In this document: in pieces, positions 1 through 8,231 of the stretch
How the letters are laid out: every line of letters starts with the position of its first letter
How positions within the stretch are numbered: position 1 is the first letter of the stretch
Assembly (NCBI GenBank): GCA_002104905.1
Contig: MCFE01000964.1
Location: 1 to 23,604, forward strand
Source: Basidiobolus meristosporus CBS 931.73
Taxonomy: Eukaryota; Basidiobolomycota; Basidiobolomycetes; Basidiobolales; Basidiobolaceae
DNA: 23,604 bases
Reading direction: 5' to 3'
Notes under the pieces: model-generated
Told to the model about the DNA's origin: nothing
Seen by the model: only the letters and a program-made list of their open reading frames with translations
The model's database searches: none
Position numbers and translations under genes: made by a program

Positions 1-742
1 ACAGTAGCAAGGTGACCAGATCATCGATATCCCAGCGGACGAGGTTGGGAGCCGTGTTATGTCCCAGCAGCTCTCGAGAACTCATCGAAATTTCCGGCGC
101 CCTCTGAACGCCCACAATATCGGGTACGGAGGTAAGGAAAAACCCCTGTGCTGGATGACAAGGCATACCAGGTGTGGGGTAACGAATGGGTGGCTGACAG
201 GTTCCACGGGTGTGGGGTGCGATTGGGTGGTTGAAAATCTCCCCTACCCACGAGCTACATCCCATACATGTCTTGCCTCAAGGCCCAGGAACCATTTCTC
301 CAGGTCCGGAATGGCCCAGGAGCACCACAATTCGATTGGCCCTCCGCCGAATATGGATCGTATCATCTGTACCTTGTGTAAAGGTTGGCTGCAGGCACCA
401 TCCTCCATATCGTGGTGAATCGAGCCGCTCAGCAATACAAATGATTGCTCATCTCCACTGGGCGTTCGTGAATACCAATCGCCCCGATCCTGCCGAATGG
501 GGTGGCGCACGATACCACGCTCGCCGAAAAGCCTGGCCAGTCACCGGTTGCGATGGATGAATTTGGCACCTGGCGGTTGGAAAGTTGTGAGTCATAGGCT
601 AGGGGATTGCGTTGGAAAATCCGGCATCGACCTGGAACTCTGCTTGGGTGGGAGCCTGATTATTGCTCAGCACAGCTGGAGTGCCCAACATGATGGGAGG
701 TTTCAAACTTGCTTCTATATAAAACTGGAATTCCTCAATCAT
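1..742 (-). CDS. 5' part of an unidentified host gene (partial, probably intron-containing)
   Basis: On the minus strand an ATG at 742-740 opens a reading frame beginning MIEEFQFYIEASLKPP that stays open until a TAG at 601-599. Further protein-like stretches follow in other frames: 540-244 minus (containing GDEQSFVLLSGSIHHD and GGGPIELWCSWAIPD) and about 149-1 minus (containing SRELLGHNTAPNLVRWDIDD, running off the edge). A probable intron lies at about 251-150, with a GTAGGG-type donor and a CACAG acceptor. A second intron probably lies somewhere between 631 and 533, but its ends cannot be fixed. The stretch is rich in CpG, unlike all the repeats to its right, which suggests single-copy host DNA. 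I recognise no domain, so I give no function. It could also be a decayed gene, because the middle frames need splicing or frameshifts to join. Confidence 0.4.
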
Positions 743-781
743 TGCAAATCACTGATATGCTGTCTGAGGGCCGTTTAGTGC

Positions 782-789
782 CTCTTATA
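782..789 (-). promoter_or_regulatory. TATA-like box upstream of the host gene
   Basis: The minus strand reads TATAAGAG here, about 40 bases upstream of the candidate ATG at 742. The spacing is a little short but usable. The copia LTR begins about 48 bases further upstream. Sequence match only. Confidence 0.25.
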
Positions 790-837
790 CTGTTTGGAGC
801 TCACGAACATGGTCAGCATTAGTCTAGGCTAAGTTTG

Positions 838-1187
838 TGTTGGAAGAGTTTAGAAGATATCGGAAGTGATTGGTAGAACAAGTAGATTATGTGGTTTTCA
901 CCAAATGATTTATTGAGTGTAAAAGTGGTATTTATACTTTTACATGGTGTTGGCAAAACTAGCACATGGAGTATGTCTAGGAAGGACCCAAGAGCATGCA
1001 TGTGCAAAGGTTGGGGTGGTTTGGACAACTTTGACAAACTTTATGTTCTGGGTATGTGATATTTTGGTGAAAATACATCAAGTAGGTCCCATCAAGAGAT
1101 CTGGTCAGAATTCTGTAAGATTTGTAGGTAACAATCCAAGTGACTGGGTTAGGAGAGTATTTAGGTGTAATTACACAATCCACAACA
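838..1187 (-). repeat. copia LTR no. 1 (3' LTR of a minus-strand element)
   Basis: A 350-bp LTR that begins TGTTGGAAGAG and ends CACAACA, aligning along its length with the LTRs at 1614, 3202 and 20922. It is followed directly by CTCCCACTCAACTAAA, which on the minus strand is a purine-rich tract, and then by the C-terminal tail of copia RNase H. It is therefore the 3' LTR of an element transcribed leftward. On the minus strand it carries the family TATA/AATAAA region, with GTATAAATAC near 925. It is the most diverged full-length copy of the four. It ends about 95 bases upstream of the host-gene ATG and points the same way as that gene. Confidence 0.85.
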
Positions 1188-1198
1188 CTCCCACTCAA

Positions 1199-1332
1199 CT
1201 AAATATTTGTATTAACTAGTCCTAGTTGTGAACTAAGATATTCAAATTTGTCTTTGGCTAATAGTTTAGTTAATATGTCCACAATCATTTCATCTGATGT
1301 ATAGTAGACTAGCTTAACTGAGTTACTCTCTA
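1199..1332 (-). pseudogene. copia RNase H C-terminal fragment
   Basis: The minus strand translates to a tail containing SDEMIVDILTKLLAKDKFEY and LGLVNTNI followed by TAG. This matches the end of the copia polyprotein at 1973-2100, which has TDEMIVDIFTKPLARDKFEY. Only about 43 codons remain. The fragment is cut at 1333 by an inverted LTR. It is non-functional debris. Confidence 0.75.
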
Positions 1333-1608
1333 TGTTGTAAATCCTATAATCACACATAAATACTCTCCTAACCCAGTCACTTGGATTGTTGCCTACAAAT
1401 CTTACAGAAGTCTGACCAAATTCCTTCCCAGCATTTACCTAAAATATTTCAACAAAATATCAGGGACTCATAACATGAAGTTTCTCAAAGTAGTCAAAAT
1501 AACCTCAAACTTTGGTCACATGCTCTTGGGACATTGCTAAGTATTCTACATGTTTGTTTTGCCAAGATCGGGCAAAAGTACAAATACTATTTTATCATTC
1601 AAGAAGTT
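1333..1608 (+). repeat. Inverted, truncated copia LTR
   Basis: The sequence starts TGTTGTAAATCC and continues AAATACTCTCCTAACCCAGTCACTT, which is the reverse complement of the U5-side end of LTR no. 1 (1141-1187). It runs backwards through the LTR as far as the AATACTATTTTATCATTCAA region and then stops, so about 70 bases of the normal LTR are missing. It is oriented opposite to its neighbours. The insertion point lies inside the RNase H fragment at 1332/1333. Confidence 0.75.
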
Positions 1609-1613
1609 GTTAA

Positions 1614-1961
1614 TGTTGTAAGAGTCTTGGAGATATTGGAAGTGATTGGGAGAACAAGTAGATTATGTGGTTTTCACCCAATGATTTATTGAATGTAAAA
1701 GTAGTATTTATACTTTTACATAGTCTTGGCATTAATGACACATAGAATTGGTTAGGGATGATTCCAAGAACATGTGTGCAAAGTTTGAGGCTGTTTGGAC
1801 AACTTCGCAAATTTTCATGTTCTGGGTACCTGGTATTTTGGTGAAAATATTCCAAGTAAATCCCAACTTGGAATTTGGTCAGTATTCTCTAGGATTTGAA
1901 GGTAATGATCTAAGTGACTAAGTTAGGTGAGTATTTAGGTGGAAATACAAATTTTACAACA
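1614..1961 (-). repeat. copia LTR no. 2 (3' LTR)
   Basis: A 348-bp LTR with palindromic ends TGTTGTA...TTACAACA. It is followed by CTCCCACTCAGCTAAA, a purine tract on the minus strand, and by the stop codon of copia pol at 1973. The five bases before it are GTTAA; the matching duplicate is not visible because the right part of this element is lost. It contains the 25-base imperfect palindrome GTAAAAG-TAGTATTTATA-CTTTTAC seen in all LTRs of the family. Confidence 0.9.
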
Positions 1962-1972
1962 CTCCCACTCAG

Positions 1973-2998
1973 CTAAACGTTCATACTGACTAGTCCTAAT
2001 TTTGACCTAAGATATTCAAACTTGTCTCTAGCTAATGGTTTGGTAAATATGTCTACAATCATTTCATCTGTAGGACAGTCAACTAGGCCAACTAAGTTAT
2101 TCTCTATAGCTTCACATATGAAATGATGTCTAATATCTATGTGCTTGGTTCTAGCATGAAAAGTTGGATTTCTACCTAATTGTATACATCCTTGATTATC
2201 TTGAAATAAAGTAATAGGTATTTTTTGACATAGGCCTAAATCTGTAAAAAGCTTTCTTAACCACATTGCTTCTTTTGTAGCTCCACAGGCCGCCATATAC
2301 TCTACCTCTGTGGTAGAAATAGCTACGGTTGGTTGCTTTTGTGAATTCCATGAAATTGCTCCTTGACAGTAAAGAAAGGTGTATCCTGTGGTGGATCTTC
2401 TGTCTTCTGAGTTTTGTCCCCAATCAGCATCAGAGTATCCCACAAGATCCTTTTCTGATTTCTTATATGTGTATCTTAAGCAGATATCAGTAGCTCCTTT
2501 TAGGTATCTGAAAATCCATTTAACTGCTGCAATATGATCAGATCCATAGTACTGATTATGTTGGCTGACAACTCCCACTGAATATGAGATATCTGGACAT
2601 GTTCCAAGCATGATATATGTCAGACTGGCAATTACGGATTGCTAAGGAAAGCCAGGGCTTTCAGATGGCACCAAGCACTCTTGATTTGGTGGAGTTTTGA
2701 CCAAGTTAAGGTTTGTCTCCATTGGGGTAGCTGCCAGTTTACAGTCTTCCATTTGGTACTTCTTTAGTATATCTTGAATATACTTAGATTGGCTTAGGGT
2801 AATAGTCTGGGTGCTTCTGTCTATGGAGAACTTAATTCCAAAGTAGTAACTGAGTTTCCTAGATTGGACATCTTGAACTCCTTACAGAGGCTAGATTTAG
2901 TCTCTTCAAATGTTTCTAGGTTATTGGTGGCTATAATAAGATCATCCACATATAGAGCAAATAGAGCTGGATTTGATCTATATGGCTTATGTGAGTAC
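1973..2998 (-). pseudogene. Ty1/copia pol remnant: end of reverse transcriptase plus RNase H
   Basis: Read leftward, the remnant begins inside the reverse transcriptase with the catalytic ALYVDDLIIATNN motif (about 2935-2975). It continues through the thumb (LSQSKYIQDILKKYQ) and into RNase H with SDADWGQNSEDRRSTTGY, STTEVEYMAA, KHIDIRHHFI and the terminal IFTKPLARDKFEYL. A single-base deletion lies after the NLG codons, near 2860. An in-frame TAG at about 2640 separates RT from the intact 212-codon RNase H frame (1973-2611). The 5' half (gag, protease, integrase, most of RT) is missing, because the match stops near 2990-3010 where unrelated CT-rich sequence begins. The family assignment is firm; the element is dead. 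Confidence 0.9.
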
Positions 2999-3201
2999 TA
3001 AATGCAGTACCCACTCTTTGCTCAAGAGTTCTCCCCAGAGTCCTACCCAAAGTCCCCCAGTATCCTCCCTATGAATCCCCCACGCACCCTCCCTCCAATC
3101 CATAACACATTGTCTATTATCTAAGCCCCCTAAGTGATATATATATGTACCCAATTGAACCAAGACAAGGATTTTGGGACAAAATAAACACAAGTCTTTA
3201 T
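2999..3201 (+). repeat. Probable 3' part of a gypsy 5' LTR or leader
   Basis: A C/T-rich, purine-poor stretch is followed by GATATATATATGTACCC (TATA-like, about 3136-3150) and GGGACAAAATAAACAC (AATAAA at about 3183). This is the usual order of promoter and polyadenylation signals in an LTR. The sequence then continues across the inserted solo LTR (3202-3550) into 3556-3690 and the gypsy gag. I see no second copy to define its ends, and its left end is cut by the copia remnant. The LTR reading is an inference. Confidence 0.4.
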
Positions 3202-3550
3202 TGATGTAAGAGTCTTGGAGATATTGGAAGTGATTGGCAGAACAAGTAGATTATGTGGTTTTCACTTAATGATTTATTGAATGTAAAAGTAGTATTTATA
3301 CTTTTACCTGGTCTTGGCATCACAAGCATGTAAAATAGGTTAAGGAAGGTCCCAAGAACATGTGTGCAAAGTTTGAGGCTGTTTGGACAACTTTGAGAAT
3401 TTTCATGCTCTGGGTACCTGGTATTTTGGTGAAAGTATTCCAAGTAAATCCCAACAAGGAATTTGGTCAGTATTCTCTAGGATTTGAAGGTAATGATCTA
3501 AGTGACTAAGTTAGGTGAATATTTAGGTGGAAATACAAATTTTTACAACA
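3202..3550 (-). repeat. copia solo LTR with 5-bp target duplication
   Basis: A 349-bp LTR starting TGATGTAAG (family consensus TGTTGTAAG) and ending TTTTACAACA. It is bounded by TTTAT at 3197-3201 and TTTAT at 3551-3555. Five bases is the usual duplication for copia integrase, and no internal sequence is present. It is therefore a solo LTR left by LTR-LTR recombination. It sits within the leader of the gypsy element. Confidence 0.93.
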
Positions 3551-3555
3551 TTTAT

Positions 3556-3695
3556 TACCTTGCTACCTTCTATTGGAAGCTATTCTGAACCAAGTGGTAC
3601 TGACTTGACCTACAAGCTCTCCCACTCACCAAGTACAGTCAGTAATAACCCACATATTTAGTGCCATCTCTGTGGAAATAAGCACAAGTGAGGTA
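3556..3695 (+). other. Gypsy untranslated leader
   Basis: This 140-bp stretch lies between the solo LTR and the gag ATG. It contains AAGTGGTACTGACTTG, a possible but unproven primer-binding region near 3590, and no open frame. It most likely continues the leader seen at 2999-3201. Confidence 0.4.
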
Positions 3696-4500
3696 ATGAC
3701 TACTACAATCAAACTAAAAACATACAAGGGAAAGAGAGAGAAAGCCCTTGAGTGGTTTGATAAGTTTGAGAGAGTTGCGGTTGATGCAGGATGGGACAAC
3801 AATAAGAAAGTGAGGGAGTTTGCAAGACATATGGAAGGGTCAGCATGGGATGGCATTATGGGTTGGAAGACGCAGTTAAAGATGACAGGGATGCACTAGA
3901 AGAAGCCTACAAGACACACTTTCTATATGCCAACGGATACCACTACAAAGCCCTTCTACTGTCCTCACAGAAGAAAAGCAGTGAGAGCTATGAAGCCTAC
4001 ACTGAACTGTGTCTCCAACAAGTTTGATGTCTCCCAAAGGACAAAATTGCCAAACAACAGCTCATGAGGTATTACATCATGGGCTTAGATGACAAAATAA
4101 GACATAATGCATCCAAAGAGCAACAGGGATGTAAAATGCTGCAAGAGTTGGTCAAACAAGTACAAGGGGCCATCTTCTATGGGGGCTACCCTGTAGTGAT
4201 ACAAATGATTGAAGGACAGGGATCCCCTGTAAGAAAGAAAAAATTGCCTCCCCAAAGACCGTGAGTTAGAGGAATTATGGCAAAAGGTCCAAGAACTCTC
4301 AATCAACAATGTGCAAGAAGTCCCCAAACAAGGTGATAAACTCTGGGAAGCTGTTATAGATTTAAAGGCCCAGGTACAAGCCCTGATCAAACAGATGGAA
4401 CAATCACAACATCAATACCCGTGTTATATATGTGAAGAGGTAGGCCATCAAGCCCACAAATGTGAAAAACAGTACGGACAAGAACCTGTACAAGACACAA
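3696..4500 (+). pseudogene. Ty3/gypsy Gag (capsid and zinc knuckle), broken
   Basis: Gag starts at ATG 3696 and reads through a capsid-like region with KREKALEWFDKFERVAVDAG and REFARHMEGSAWD. A frameshift near 3850 moves it to the frame with YGLEDAVKDD and ALEEAYKTHFLYANGYHYKA. A TGA at 4025-4027 (probably from CGA) interrupts it, and a stop and frameshift near 4261 precede the last part. There QALIKQMEQSQ leads into a CCHC zinc knuckle, CYICEEVGHQAHKC (about 4418-4460), in the C-x2-C-x4-H-x4-C arrangement that binds RNA. Gag would form the virus-like particle of the retrotransposon. With three breaks it cannot do so. Confidence 0.85.
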
Positions 4501-5130
4501 AAGAGAAGAAGGCATCAAAAGACAGAGTCCCTTGCCAGGAGGCCAATGGGAACTTGATAATACACCAAGATGTTGTGGTTCTACCCATTGCAGCCAATAA
4601 CTTACTCATTGGCAAGAGTTGGTTTATCCAACATAAGATGGATATACTTTACAGTGCATCTGAACTCAGGTGGGACACCAAGAGTATCCCACTGATTCAT
4701 ATCACCAATGAGAGCAAGACACATAGCAACAGTGTGACAATCAAAGAAGTGAAACCGTTGCAATCTCCAATCATCACCTAAAAGGTGATAAAAATACCAC
4801 CAACAGTGAGACAGTGACCTCATTATAGACACCAATTGCTTATTTGACAAGCAGAAGAATGATAACCGCAGCAAAGGCATCCAAGCAACTGGAAGGAATC
4901 TTGATCCCTAAAGTATGGATACCACCAAAATTTGAAACACAAAGTTTGAAGTGCTTAGTGGTTAACAATGGGCAACTCACGGTGACATTGCCTAGAGGAG
5001 TGCCATTGTTAAACCTAAAGGAAGTTGACGGAAACAACCAAGGTCCACCTACAAACAAGGAACCAGAAGAAGAACTCTCCAAACTAGATGTGGACCTTGG
5101 TCTACCACCTGCATTACAGACAAGTTCCTA
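4501..5130 (+). pseudogene. Gypsy protease remnant and linker
   Basis: Downstream of the zinc knuckle the frame at 4311-4781 contains VLPIAANNLLIGKSWFIQHK, which resembles the C-terminal half of retropepsin (the LGMPWL-type segment). The catalytic D-S/T-G motif is absent, so the N-terminal half of the protease has been deleted, apparently near 4540. A further open frame (4844-5131) contains KVWIPPKFETQ and LPRGVPLLNLKEV, a linker before RT. Protease identity is inferred from position and the one motif. Confidence 0.6.
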
Positions 5131-5885
5131 GAAGGAATATGCCTGCTTGCCCAAGTATTCTCTAAGAACCAGGTAATTGGTCATATACCTGGGGTACATC
5201 ACCAAATCCACCTTGCCAATGAATACCCCATCAAGCAAAAAGCCTATAGGAACTCATAAATTGACACAGACTATATCACAGAAACAATTGAAACTTTATT
5301 GAAAGACAACATCATTACAGCAAGCCAGTCTCCATGTAGTGATAGTCCCAAAGAAAGACAGAAAGCAACATTTTTGCATTGACTACCAAAAATTGTATGC
5401 CATCACCTGGAAGGAAGTGTATCCACTACCGCAAATAGACAACCTGTTGGACAGATTGATTGGAGCTAAATGTTTTAGCTCTCTTGACTTAATCTCCAGG
5501 TATTGGCAAGTAGAAGTGGCCCCAGAAGATTGACCCAAAACCGCATTTATAACTTTGTTTGAATTGTATGAATGAAACCATGAAACTAGGAAATCTACAA
5601 TGGGAATGCGCTCTTGTGTATCTGGACAACACCACAACATATTCCCCTGATGTAGAAGAACATATACACAACATGCAACGTATCCTGACAGCCCTCCTTG
5701 AAAACCAACTCAAACTACATCCCAAGAAGCGCCATTTCCTGTATACAAAATTGTTCTTCCTGGGCCACAAGATCTTGGCAGATGGAATATACCAATCTAC
5801 TTCATTCCTGAATGCTGTTCAAGATACACCCACACCAAAGGATATTAATGCAATGTTGGGATTCCTAGGATTAGCTGGCTACTAA
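5131..5885 (+). pseudogene. Gypsy reverse transcriptase, internally deleted
   Basis: The entry region reads ETIETLLKDNIITASQSP and is followed after a frameshift by IVPKKDRKQHFCIDYQKL, YPLPQIDNLLDRL and AKCFSSLDLISRYWQVEVAPED. These are fingers and palm motifs; the first catalytic Asp is in SSLDL. The segment that normally follows, with the PFGL and NAPATFQ motifs, is missing. The frame resumes with ALVYLDNTTTYS, where the second Asp of the YxDD box is Asn. It then reads HIHNMQRILTALLENQLKL, KRHFLYTKLFFLGHKI and INAMLGFLGLAGY. Stops occur at about 5532 and 5883. The domain order is correct for gypsy, but the enzyme is inactive. Confidence 0.88.
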
Positions 5886-6430
5886 TGCCGCTTTGTCAAA
5901 AACTTTGCAACAATAGCAGCACCCCTATACAGATTGACGCAAAAAGGCCAATGTTTTGTATAGTTGGAGCCTCAAAAGAGAGCATTTGATCAGCTGAAAC
6001 AATCCCTGACGTCACTGCCAGTGTTATGTTTTCCCAATTGGGATCCAAGACTTCTTGTTAACTGTGATGGAAGTCTCACTGGTATAGGCGCCGTGCTGGG
6101 ACAATATCACCAAGCCAGCAAATTTCACCCAATTGGTTACGTGTGCCATTTGCTAAACAAACACAAATGTCACTACCCTTTTACCAAGATAGAATGTCTG
6201 GCTGTTGTTTATTTAATTAAACAATCCCATACATACATATATGGTTGCCAATTCATGATAGTAACAGACCACAGCACACTGGTCTGGCTGATGAAAACTA
6301 AAGACTTTACCAGTCAACTAGCATGATGGGCCCTCTGATTACAAGAATACAACTTTGAAATAATTCATTGTAATGACAAAAAACACCAAGATGCAGACTT
6401 CCTCAGTTGCTATCCCATTTGCCAGGCACA
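5886..6430 (+). pseudogene. Gypsy connection and RNase H domain
   Basis: The sequence continues from RT with RFVKNFATIAAPLYRLTQK, then a TAG at about 5960. An open frame at 5964-6326 follows with FDQLKQSLTSLPVLCFP, LVNCDGSLTGIGAVLGQ, TKIECLAVVYLIK and VTDHSTLVWL. The D, E and D of the RNase H active site are recognisable. After a TGA at about 6326 the sequence continues with EYNFEIIHCNDKKHQDAD, the usual end of the domain. It would remove the RNA strand during reverse transcription. It is interrupted by at least two stops. Confidence 0.88.
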
Positions 6431-6930
6431 TGCCAGCCAGGACTACAAAGATGTAATCTGCTTTAAAAGAAGAGGGAAGTATCCCAACATATTGTTACAA
6501 ACAAGCAGAAGAGAGACTTTCAAAAAAAATGGTGTCAGTACAAAGTACAAGAAAACCAATTATGGTTCCTCCAAGGACAGTTCAGAGTTGAGGTACCCCC
6601 AGTAACTGCCTGCAGAGAAATCATACAAGAAAGACATATGTCATTAGGACACACTAACCCCCTAACAACATACAAGATGTTAAGAAAGACATTTTGTTGG
6701 AAAAAAATGATGACCAACGTTGTGAATATGCTACAAAGATGCTCCACCTGCAAAAGATTTAACCGGAGTCAGAAGATAGGGACAACTGCACCAATACCTC
6801 TTGACCTACCCTTCCACCGGGTAGGGATTCACTTTGTTGGCCCATTTTTGAAAACAAAGAAAGGAGAACAATTCATAATAATTGCTACCAATTATTTCTA
6901 TAGAAAGCATATGGAAAGTGCCAAGGACAA
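6431..6930 (+). pseudogene. Gypsy integrase, zinc-binding N-terminus and start of core only
   Basis: From 6600 the frame gives EIIQERHMSLGHTNPLTTYK, FCWKKMMTNVVNMLQRC and CSTCKRFNRSQ, the HHCC zinc-binding domain (H-x4-H and C-x2-C visible). The catalytic core then begins with FHRVGIHFVGPFL, where the first catalytic Asp is His, and IIIATNYFYRKHMESAKDN. The match ends abruptly near 6930; the rest of the core, including the second Asp and the Glu, is missing. The reading frame itself stays open into unrelated sequence. The fragment is inactive by both substitution and truncation. Confidence 0.82.
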
Positions 6931-7291
6931 TAGTTTGCCCAAAACTGGCAATACCCCTCCCACCAGCAAGAACCAAGATGATATCAAAAACAAAACCAAC
7001 CTTCAAGTGTTGAGAGATATGGTACAAGCACTACATGCAACAGGAGCCACCTATGAAGAGTTGTTTGCTGGAGCAGTCATGTTGATACAAGACACAATCA
7101 GAGAGGGACAAGACAAGTTACCCACACCAATACAAAGCATGGAGATACTACCTGAGAAGACCGTGTACCACCTAGGAGGAGGTTCCTTGATCATTAAGGA
7201 GAAGGACACTGCACTGATTCCTGTATCAATACTGGACACAGTCAGACAGAAGACACAAGGAACCAACTGTTGCGCCCTCACAAGACCTTGA
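6931..7291 (+). other. Unidentified open frame fused to the integrase fragment
   Basis: The frame that begins in integrase (6638) continues without a stop to 7291. Residues after about 97 no longer look like integrase: NLQVLRDMVQALHATGATYE, ELFAGAVMLIQDTIREG, VYHLGGGSLIIKEKDT and LIPVSILDTVRQ. It is not a chromodomain. It may be the 3' part of the gypsy element rejoined after a deletion, or the inside of the element whose LTR starts at 7747. No function assigned. Confidence 0.45.
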
Positions 7292-7315
7292 GAGCCCCCC
7301 TGTTTTGTTGCATAC

Positions 7316-7717
7316 TTGCCATTAATAGGTACCATGGTTGTTGAGGTATACACAGACCTGGTACAAGCCGCAAGAGCACCAGAAGTAGAACTCCTAATCA
7401 AAGGACTCCTCCAAGAAATTTGCAAAAATCTCAAACCGCATATCCAAGAAGGAAACATCTTAGAGAAGATACTCAAATGGATTAAATACACCGGCCAGTT
7501 ATCCCATGCAATCCACCAAGTTGCTGTGTTACAGCTATTACAGTGGTTTACCATAGGACAGCTCAGGAACCAGCACAAAGTCCAACTCCAAGAAGCCAAA
7601 GAAACTGCCGCAGACTCTGTAGAAACCATGAGGCAAGTACAAAAGCACCTTGATTGCACCACAGTTTCTACGGAAGAACTACAATATGTCTTGGAAGAAG
7701 CAAAAACTTGTTATTGA
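7316..7717 (+). CDS. Unidentified 133-codon frame upstream of the long LTR
   Basis: An open frame with a plausible ATG at 7334 (MVVEVYTDLVQAARAPEVEL). It has alternating hydrophobic and charged residues suggesting helices, such as ELLIKGLLQEICKNLKPH, HAIHQVAVLQLLQWF and LRNQHKVQLQEAKETAADSV. It ends TGA at 7715-7717, 29 bases before the LTR. It has no signal peptide or recognisable enzyme motif. It probably continues the coding sequence of the preceding frame (TGA at 7289-7291 between them) and belongs to an LTR element. It might be a third ORF or a structural-protein fragment; I cannot tell which. Confidence 0.4.
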   Translation: MPLIGTMVVEVYTDLVQAARAPEVELLIKGLLQEICKNLKPHIQEGNILEKILKWIKYTGQLSHAIHQVAVLQLLQWFTIGQLRNQHKVQLQEAKETAADSVETMRQVQKHLDCTTVSTEELQYVLEEAKTCY

Positions 7718-8103
7718 CAATGGGTGACTGCCAACCAAGTGTACACTGTAGTGGGGTGACAGCAACACCCACTGACAGATGTGCTCATTCCCTTATTTTC
7801 TACTTCCCCATATCTCTACTGCATTTATTTTAGTTTTATCCCATTTGTCTTATCCAATCAGTACTATCCCATAAGCTGGTTGACTATCACACCTGCTTAC
7901 CTTTTTGCATAAGTTACCCCTCACTTTATGTAAGATTACTAGCTATAAGTACTTCTATATTAGGCAAGTACCCGTGCCAGTACCTGTGACACATGATCAA
8001 CCCGTGACACCATCCCTACCATTCCATTCCATATATGGTATCCCCATGTTACATAGGTTTCAGAATACTATTTCCTGATTGGTTGGATGTGCTGTGCCTC
8101 TTA

Positions 8104-8187
8104 GAACCTTCCGGCACCTACTTAGAACATTCTTAGGTCATTCTGATGTCATTAAGATTTCTATTGATATTTGGAACCTTCTGGAAC
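8104..8187 (+). promoter_or_regulatory. Heat-shock-element-like cluster in LTR A
   Basis: GAACCTTCTGGAAC at 8174-8187 is a perfect three-unit alternation of GAA and TTC at five-base spacing, the consensus heat-shock factor site. Two further GAA-nn-TTC pairs lie upstream at 8104-8111 and 8125-8132. A TGATGTCA (near a CRE) is at about 8144. The triple site ends 36 bases upstream of the TATA box. The same triple site is present in LTR B. Function is inferred from the motif. Confidence 0.5.
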
Positions 8188-8222
8188 ACCATGATTAGTA
8201 ATCACTTAGCCAGTAAGAAAAG

Positions 8223-8231
8223 TATATAAGG
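8223..8231 (+). promoter_or_regulatory. TATA box of LTR A
   Basis: TATATAAGG, followed about 25-30 bases later by the CCTCAACATTAAATC region, where transcription would start. Identical in LTR B at 22644. Confidence 0.6.

Noticed and set aside
59-560. Plus-strand frames over the left host-like region
   Set aside because: They have unusual composition and no domain; the minus-strand reading gives a start codon, a TATA-like box and intron-like signals, so plus frames are likely shadows.
2987-3193. 68-codon minus-strand frame over the CT-rich stretch
   Set aside because: It lies in what looks like an LTR promoter and leader and shows no similarity to RT upstream of the YVDD box.
6527-6534. Short A-run in the gypsy region considered as a poly(A) tail of a LINE or processed transcript
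   Set aside because: RNase H-to-integrase coding homology continues on both sides and there is no target duplication.
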